From Oscillospiraceae bacterium (GTDB lineage: Bacteria > Bacillota > Clostridia > Oscillospirales > Acutalibacteraceae), in contig CACWPS010000002.1 of assembly GCA_902762875.1 (NCBI GenBank), forward strand, positions 1 through 64,000: a stretch of DNA of 64,000 nt, written 5' to 3'. This document shows positions 59,221-64,000 of the stretch, piece by piece. The notes beneath the pieces were generated by a model. That model searched no databases. It had not been told where the DNA came from and saw only the letters and a program-made list of their open reading frames with translations. The position numbers were made by a program, and so were the translations under genes. Each line of letters opens with the position of its first letter. Position 1 is the stretch's first letter.

Positions 59221-60099
59221 TTATTCGATATTTTGTATCTGCTCTCTTATCTTTTCAATTTCGGACTTTATATCAACCACAGTGTGGGCGATTTCAATAT
59301 CCTGTGCCTTTGAGCCTATGGTGTTTGCTTCTCTGTTCATTTCCTGAACGATAAAGTCAAGCTTTCTGCCTATCGGCTCGCCAGAGTCAAGCAGACTGCA
59401 AAATTGCTTTATATGGCTTTTAAGTCTTACGGTTTCCTCGGCGACCGCCACCTTGTCGGCAAATATGGCAGTCTCGGTCAAAAGCCGCTGTTCGTCAACC
59501 TGAACATCCCCTATAAGTTCCTTGATTTTCTGCTCTAATTTCTCACGGTATGCCCTTACGGTTTCGGGTGAGCGCTCTTCTACAAAGGCCACCTTTTCCA
59601 AAATAAAATCGGTGCGTGCCTTAACATCGTTTTTAAGGCGCTCTCCCTCAGCCTGCCGCATTGAAATAAAGCTTTCCATAGCTTCTTCTGCGGTTTTAAG
59701 CACCGCCTCGGTAACAACTTCTTCAGGAAGCGACTGCTTTTTTACCGTGAAAAGCTCGGGATTGGTTACAAGGGACGACATTTTCACATCATTTTTTATA
59801 TGATACCGCCTTGACATATCCTTGACAGCCGCAAGATATGCCTGCGCATACGCCCCGTTAATCTCAACTACGGCCGCACTTTCGCTGTTATCCTCAATTA
59901 TGACCGCCGCCTCTACCTTCCCTCGGGAAATTTTCTGCTGACAAAAGCTCTTGAGCTTTTCATCAAGGAACATATAGCCCTTAGGCAGCCTCGAGGTAAA
60001 CTCAAAATACCTGTGGTTGACCGATTTAAATTCAACCGTTATGTTGAGTCCGTTTTCCGAGTATTTTGCCCTGCCGAAACCGGTCATACTTCTTACCAT
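59221..60099 (-). CDS. yicC: YicC-family endoribonuclease
   Basis: A 292-residue protein with the family start RSMTGFGRAK and the C-terminal block KLDFIVQEMNREANTIGSKA. E. coli YicC has endoribonuclease activity and affects small-RNA turnover; the Bacillus homologue is YloC. The start is the ATG at 60099, with AGGAAG 9 bases upstream. It is the first gene of the long minus-strand operon running to spoVM. Confidence 0.92.
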   Translation of the reverse strand: MVRSMTGFGRAKYSENGLNITVEFKSVNHRYFEFTSRLPKGYMFLDEKLKSFCQQKISRGKVEAAVIIEDNSESAAVVEINGAYAQAYLAAVKDMSRRYHIKNDVKMSSLVTNPELFTVKKQSLPEEVVTEAVLKTAEEAMESFISMRQAEGERLKNDVKARTDFILEKVAFVEERSPETVRAYREKLEQKIKELIGDVQVDEQRLLTETAIFADKVAVAEETVRLKSHIKQFCSLLDSGEPIGRKLDFIVQEMNREANTIGSKAQDIEIAHTVVDIKSEIEKIREQIQNIE

Positions 60100-60296
60100 A
60101 ATTTTCACTTCCTAAAAATATATAGTAGTTCATATTATTTTATCAAAAAAAGCCCCTTAATGTCAACCTTTAAATGCGTTTGTAACCTTTTTTAACCATT
60201 TCCGCCTTATTAACACAATTAATTTATAAGCGTATACTATTTGTAGGTGCCAATTAACATATTTTCCTGAAAACCCGAAAAATTTAAAATCTGCTA

Positions 60297-60324
60297 TTGA
60301 CAAATCTGTATTTTATGTTATAAT
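60297..60324 (+). promoter_or_regulatory. Promoter of the tRNA-CAT/tRNA-Trp unit
   Basis: TTGACA (60297-60302), a 16-base spacer, TATAAT (60319-60324), 16 bases before the tRNA start. The region 60109-60296 between yicC and this promoter holds nothing else I can identify. Confidence 0.85.
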
Positions 60325-60339
60325 AATTCTTGCTTGTTT

Positions 60340-60416
60340 GGGGCATTAGCTCAGTTGGTTAGAGCAACCGGCTCATAACCGGTCGGTCCGCGGTTCGAGT
60401 CCGTGATGCCCCACCA
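60340..60416 (+). tRNA. tRNA with CAT anticodon (elongator Met or Ile2)
   Basis: Acceptor GGGGCAT pairs with ATGCCCC followed by ACCA. The anticodon stem ACCGG/CCGGT encloses CTCATAA, giving anticodon CAT. A paired first base and no GGG/CCC anticodon stem exclude the initiator tRNA. Whether it reads AUG (Met) or, after lysidine modification, AUA (Ile) cannot be settled by eye. Confidence 0.9.
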
Positions 60417-60427
60417 AATAAGCATTT

Positions 60428-60503
60428 AGGGGTATAGCTCAGCTGGTAGAGCATCGGTCTCCAAAACCGAGTGCCGAGGGTTCGATCCCTTCTGCCCCTG
60501 CCA
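60428..60503 (+). tRNA. tRNA-Trp (CCA anticodon)
   Basis: Acceptor AGGGGTA pairs with TGCCCCT, with G discriminator and encoded CCA. The anticodon loop CTCCAAA gives anticodon CCA for UGG. It follows the CAT tRNA by 11 bases in one transcript. Confidence 0.93.
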
Positions 60504-60536
60504 AAAATCCCGATTGCGTAAGCAGTCGGGATTTTT
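60504..60536 (+). terminator. Terminator of the tRNA pair
   Basis: AAAAATCCCGATTGC pairs with GCAGTCGGGATTTTT around GTAA, ending in a T run. Confidence 0.9.
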
Positions 60537-60557
60537 ACTTATTAAGTTTTCACTATT

Positions 60558-60599
60558 AAAAATCCGAGACTCACTTATTATGCGAATCTCGGATTTTAA
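60558..60599 (-). terminator. Terminator of the AraC/peptide unit
   Basis: AAAATCCGAGA and TCTCGGATTTT form an 11-bp stem with a 16-base loop; on the minus strand TTTTTAAT follows. It lies 52 bases after the peptide ORF stop. Confidence 0.75.
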
Positions 60600-60650
60600 G
60601 ACCGCTTTTTACAACGATTTTTACTAAGTTGATATTAAAGCTTTAATGTT

Positions 60651-60782
60651 TCATTCCCACGGGCTGAAGCCGCCCATATCATCCCAATCATTATCGCTTG
60701 CAGTAATAATATCCTGCGCCAAAAACTCTATAACCTCTACTAAGGACTTTTCAAACTTTTTACCGTTTTTGTTTAAGGGCAT
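60651..60782 (-). CDS. Small acidic peptide ORF with VEVIEF...DIITAS motif
   Basis: A 43-codon frame that starts inside the end of the AraC gene in another frame. It reads a lysine-rich start (NKNGKKFEKS), then LVEVIEFLAQDIITAS, then DNDWDDMGGFSPWE. From memory, short clostridial proteins with a VEVI.F...D(I/V)I.TS pattern and a divergent acidic tail are common and look like precursor peptides; I cannot confirm it here. No strong ribosome site precedes the ATG, so it may be coupled to AraC translation. A terminator follows. Confidence 0.45.
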   Translation of the reverse strand: MPLNKNGKKFEKSLVEVIEFLAQDIITASDNDWDDMGGFSPWE

Positions 60783-61509
60783 GTAAAAGTGCCGATGAAT
60801 CGGAATATCCGCAAGCCGATGCCGTTTCCGAAAGGGTATTTCCCTCCTCCAGCATATAGCGGGCGGTCCGCAAGCGCAGTTGCTTTAAATAAGCATAGGG
60901 TGTTACGCCTACCGTACGCTTAAATCTTCGTATAAGTGCATCCGGTGTTATATATTGTTCTGCCGCAAGACTTTCTACCGTAAGCTTTTTATTTATTTTT
61001 GAAATCATTTCTTCCATTACCGCTATTACGATTTTATCATTAACAACGGTTGCGGAAGCGGATTTTGCGGCGGTAATAGCAAGATATACCGCTCCGGCAT
61101 TGCAAAGCGAATATAATTCGTTTTCATTTTTGAAATCGCCTACAGTAAGCCCGTTTACGGCGATTGTTTCAGCACCGCTCAAAAAAATATCCGTAGCGGC
61201 CTTTACCGACCGATTCTCATTAGGATTAATTTTGCAGATTTTTGAGCAAAGTATCGGCGGAACCAGCTCGAAATCCATATAACTATGCACAATAGGGTCG
61301 GTATGGCTGCTGGTTACTTTAAAATTCGATGTATACGGGAAATAGTAAAGCATATTTTTTTGGAAAATATGGTCCCTTCCGTTTTCGATATACCCGCCGC
61401 TTCCGCCATGGATATAATACAATCGGTTTATCCCCATTATAACATTATCCGGCCAATTTTCCGGAACCGCACATCTGCCGTAATAACGGATTTCACTTAG
61501 CCTTTCCAT
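60760..61509 (-). CDS. AraC-family regulator of the fucose locus
   Basis: A 249-residue regulator: a cupin-type sensor (YYIHGGSGGYIENGRDHIF) then two helix-turn-helix units (VESLAAEQYITPDALIRRF and TLSETASACGYSDSSALLHA). The last segment usually ending GxSPxxYR is missing: the protein stops at ALKQKR, about 10-15 residues early, where the peptide frame overlaps. I chose the ATG at 61509 with AGAGG 7 bases upstream. It is divergent from the fucosidase gene and probably controls it. Confidence 0.87.
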   Translation of the reverse strand: MERLSEIRYYGRCAVPENWPDNVIMGINRLYYIHGGSGGYIENGRDHIFQKNMLYYFPYTSNFKVTSSHTDPIVHSYMDFELVPPILCSKICKINPNENRSVKAATDIFLSGAETIAVNGLTVGDFKNENELYSLCNAGAVYLAITAAKSASATVVNDKIVIAVMEEMISKINKKLTVESLAAEQYITPDALIRRFKRTVGVTPYAYLKQLRLRTARYMLEEGNTLSETASACGYSDSSALLHALKQKR

Positions 61510-61575
61510 ATAAAACCTCTTGATTTTTGCATATAATCGATTTTGAACAATACACAAGCGATATTAAGCATTGTA

Positions 61576-61600
61576 AAAAACACCCATCGCAAGGTATAAT
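61576..61600 (+). promoter_or_regulatory. Probable promoter of the fucosidase gene
   Basis: A TATAAT box lies near 61595-61600 with TTGTAA 18 bases upstream, a weak -35 that suits AraC activation. Positions are approximate. Confidence 0.45.
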
Positions 61601-61692
61601 ACAGGTGTGATTTTACAGTGTTTAACCGCTGTCATCATCATAGCATAAAAGCAATTATTATGCAATACTTTAATAAGGAACGGAGATTTTTT

Positions 61693-62661
61693 ATGGATAT
61701 GAAAAAATGGTTTAAAGAAGAAGCAAAATTCGGTATGATGATTCACTTCGGCTTATACAGCCTGCTTGCAGGTGAATATAAGGGTAGGCGCACGGACAAT
61801 CTGGGCGAATGGATACAAAAAACCTTTAAAATTCCCTGCAGCGAATATTCCGAATTAGCCAAAGCCTTTAATCCGATATATTTTGATGCGGAGGAATGGG
61901 CAAGGGTTGCAAAGGAAGCCGGTATGAACTATATGGTTGTCACATCTAAGCACCATGAGGGATTTTGCCTTTTTGATTCGGAATATGACGATTTCAACTG
62001 TGTTAAGGGCTCGCCCTTTGGCCGCGATATTATTGCGGAATGTGCGGCGGCATGTAAAAAATACGGCTTAAAGCTGGGTATTTATTATTCACAGGAGTTA
62101 GACTGGCACGAACCAAACGGCGGCGGTTATGTAAGAACCTCTCAACTTAATACCAGCAAACCCCATTGGACAAATGACTGGGATTTTCCCGATGATGACG
62201 CTAAGGATTTTGATCAGTATTTCCGCGCCAAGGCACTCCCGCAGGTTCGCGAACTGTTAACAAAATACGGTGACCTTTGCCTTATGTGGTTTGATTTGCC
62301 CTCTGTTATAACTAAGGAACAAAGTACGGAATTGCGCCAACTTGTCAAGTCCATTCAGCCCGAGTGTCTCATAAACAGTCGCATCGGCAACGGCTTAGAG
62401 GATTACGGCTCCTGCGGAGATAATCAAATCGTCAATAATTACCATGAAAATTTAGCCGAATCTCCCATAACACTTAACGATACATGGGGCTTTAAGTATT
62501 TTGACGATAATTGGAAGAGTGCCGACAGGGTTATCGAAATTAAGGAAGCCCTTAATAAAAACGGCGTAAACTGCTTGCTTAATGTAGGACCTGACCATTT
62601 AGGCAGACTTCCCCTTCCCGCAGTTCAAATTCTTAAAGAGGTCGGAGAAAAATTAAGATAA
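61693..62661 (+). CDS. Alpha-L-fucosidase, GH29
   Basis: A glycoside hydrolase that releases L-fucose from glycans. The GH29 barrel shows MIHFGLYSLLAGEY near the start, VTSKHHEGFCLFDS, LGIYYSQELDWHEP and the catalytic nucleophile Asp in LMWFDLP. The protein ends after the barrel (VGPDHLGRLPLPAVQILKEVG), with no C-terminal beta-sandwich, at 322 residues. No signal peptide, so it should act on imported oligosaccharides. The start is the ATG at 61693 with GGAG 8 bases upstream. It precedes the L-fucose isomerase gene by 104 bases. Confidence 0.9.
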   Translation: MDMKKWFKEEAKFGMMIHFGLYSLLAGEYKGRRTDNLGEWIQKTFKIPCSEYSELAKAFNPIYFDAEEWARVAKEAGMNYMVVTSKHHEGFCLFDSEYDDFNCVKGSPFGRDIIAECAAACKKYGLKLGIYYSQELDWHEPNGGGYVRTSQLNTSKPHWTNDWDFPDDDAKDFDQYFRAKALPQVRELLTKYGDLCLMWFDLPSVITKEQSTELRQLVKSIQPECLINSRIGNGLEDYGSCGDNQIVNNYHENLAESPITLNDTWGFKYFDDNWKSADRVIEIKEALNKNGVNCLLNVGPDHLGRLPLPAVQILKEVGEKLR

Positions 62662-62765
62662 GAATAGAAAAAAAGCGATACAAAAAGTACCGAAGAAGCC
62701 ACAGTGATTTACAGTGTTTACTGTTTACCCAAAAAATATCTTAATGCAAAAAGGAGTCAAACTTT

Positions 62766-64000
62766 ATGTCAGAAAATAGATATATAGGCGAATATCCGGT
62801 AATAGGAATCAGGCCTACGATAGACGGTCGCAGAGGAGTTTTGGGCGTTCGTGAGTCGCTTGAGGAGCAGACAATGAATATGGCGAAAAGCGCCGCGAAG
62901 CTGTTTTGCGAGAATCTTAAATATTCAAACGGCGAGCCTGTAAGGGTTATAATTGCCGATACTACAATCGGCAGAGTGGCCGAAGCTGCCGCCTGTGCGG
63001 ATAAATTCCGCAAGGCAGGAGTGGATATTACTCTTACGGTCACTCCCTGCTGGTGCTACGGCGCGGAAACCATGGATATGGAAAAGGACACAATAAAGGC
63101 GGTCTGGGGCTTTAACGGAACAGAACGCCCCGGAGCGGTGTATCTTGCAAGCGTGCTTGCAACCCACGCGCAAAAGGGACTTCCCGCATTCGGTATTTAC
63201 GGCAAGGATGTCTGCGACGCGGACGATACCGAGATACCCGACGATGTAAGAGAAAAGCTTTTGCGCTTCGGCAGAGCGGCTGTAGCGGCGGCTACAATGA
63301 GGGGAAAATCATATCTTCAAATTGGCTCTATATGTATGGGTATAGGCGGTTCTATTATAGACACTGCTTTTATAGAGGATTATCTTGGTATGCGTGTAGA
63401 GTCGGTGGATGAGGTGGAGATTATCCGCCGAATGACCGAGGGTATATATGACGAGGAAGAATATAAAAAAGCCCTCGAATGGTCAAAGAAATACTGCAAA
63501 ATGGGCTTTGATAAAAACCCTGCTGAATTGCAGAAAACCGACGAGCAGAAGAAAGCCGACTGGGAATTTACCGTTAAAATGTGCGTTATTATAAAGGACC
63601 TAATGAACGGCAACAAAAATCTCCCCAAAGGCTGTGAGGAAGAGTCGGTAGGACACAATGCGATTGCTGCGGGCTTTCAGGGACAAAGACAGTGGACAGA
63701 CTTTTATCCCAACTGTGATTTCCCCGAGGCACTTCTTAATACCTCTTTTGACTGGAACGGAGCGAGAGAACCATACATACTTGCAACTGAAAACGATGTG
63801 CTTAACGGACTGGGCATGCTCTTTATGAAGCTACTTACTAATCGAGCGCAAATGTTTGCCGATGTCCGCACTTGCTGGAACGGAAAATCGGTTAAACGAG
63901 TAACAGGCTACGATTTAGAGGGTCACGCCAAAGAGGCAGGCGGCTTTATCCATCTTATAAATTCGGGCGCTTGCTGTCTTGACGCTAACGGCTCTGCAAA
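62766..64000 (+). CDS. fucI: L-fucose isomerase (3' end outside window)
   Basis: Converts L-fucose to L-fuculose, the first step of fucose catabolism. The N-terminal block [20 protein letters not shown] and later [10 protein letters not shown] are typical of FucI. 411 codons are visible of about 590 expected, and the frame is open to the last base. AAGGAG lies about 12 bases before the ATG. With the fucosidase and AraC gene it forms a fucose-use locus that continues beyond the window. Confidence 0.93.
   Translation, partial: MSENRYIGEYPVIGIRPTIDGRRGVLGVRESLEEQTMNMAKSAAKLFCENLKYSNGEPVRVIIADTTIGRVAEAAACADKFRKAGVDITLTVTPCWCYGAETMDMEKDTIKAVWGFNGTERPGAVYLASVLATHAQKGLPAFGIYGKDVCDADDTEIPDDVREKLLRFGRAAVAAATMRGKSYLQIGSICMGIGGSIIDTAFIEDYLGMRVESVDEVEIIRRMTEGIYDEEEYKKALEWSKKYCKMGFDKNPAELQKTDEQKKADWEFTVKMCVIIKDLMNGNKNLPKGCEEESVGHNAIAAGFQGQRQWTDFYPNCDFPEALLNTSFDWNGAREPYILATENDVLNGLGMLFMKLLTNRAQMFADVRTCWNGKSVKRVTGYDLEGHAKEAGGFIHLINSGACCLDANGSA

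Noticed and set aside
61510-61557. Upstream start for the fucose AraC gene
   Set aside because: Sixteen extra residues lack a ribosome site; AGAGG before 61509 supports the shorter form.
1-64000. CRISPR arrays or a classic phage-defence system
   Set aside because: No regularly spaced identical repeats and no cas, restriction, retron or toxin-antitoxin genes were seen in any strand.

Overview
The window looks like a chromosomal segment of a low-to-moderate GC, endospore-forming member of Bacillota, class Clostridia (most like the Ruminococcaceae/Oscillospirales of the gut). This is inferred from gene order (hprK-glk-murB-rapZ-whiA-dnaE-pfkA and yicC-remA-gmk-rpoZ-priA-def-fmt-rsmB-rlmN-prpC-prkC-rsgA), from a spoVM-type peptide gene and a GerA-family germination protein, and from near-consensus sigma-A promoters (TTGACA, 16-17 bases, TATAAT) with strong Shine-Dalgarno sites. 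No sequence search was run.

Layout. 0-19 kb, minus strand: tRNA-Gln, a short-chain dehydrogenase, a small P-loop protein, pgi, a D,D-carboxypeptidase, a LUD-domain protein with mnmA, and the central-carbon and cell-wall operon from hprK to pfkA; then a flavoprotein and serC-serA. 19-22.3 kb: an HtrA-type protease and an orphan GerA protein. 22.48-30.3 kb: an AT-richer accessory island holding a glycyl radical enzyme (GRE) operon (GRE, phosphotriesterase-like hydrolase, M20 dipeptidase, CapA-like protein, GRE activase) with a divergent AraC regulator. The island is bracketed by about 124-base imperfect direct repeats derived from the 3' end of an ABC permease gene. 30.3-32.2 kb: a GntR/ABC (Ytr-like) operon. 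32.3-35.2 kb: copA-csoR-copZ under a promoter containing a perfect CsoR-type palindrome. 35.4-40.9 kb: fruR-fruK-fruA-ptsH-ptsI. 40.9-41.5 kb: a gap with a promoter-to-terminator unit on the minus strand but only tiny ORFs. 41.6-47.8 kb: an ABC exporter, a DUF1292 protein, a 6S RNA, an LCP protein, an orphan response regulator, RadC and an RluA-type pseudouridine synthase. 47.9-60.1 kb, minus strand: spoVM, a 49-residue membrane protein, and the housekeeping operon rsgA to yicC. 60.3-60.5 kb: two tRNAs. 60.6-64 kb: a fucose locus (AraC regulator, GH29 fucosidase, fucI cut by the window end) plus a small acidic peptide ORF.

How it fits together. The window combines glycolytic enzymes (glk, pgi, pfkA, fruK) with the fructose PTS, HPr carrying the regulatory serine, and HPr kinase, that is, the sensor and effector of Gram-positive catabolite control. 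The 47.9-60 kb block couples protein maturation and ribosome assembly to Ser/Thr kinase signalling and sporulation. The least explained elements are the GRE island, the tiny-ORF transcription unit at 41.0-41.5 kb, and the peptide ORF beside the fucose regulator.
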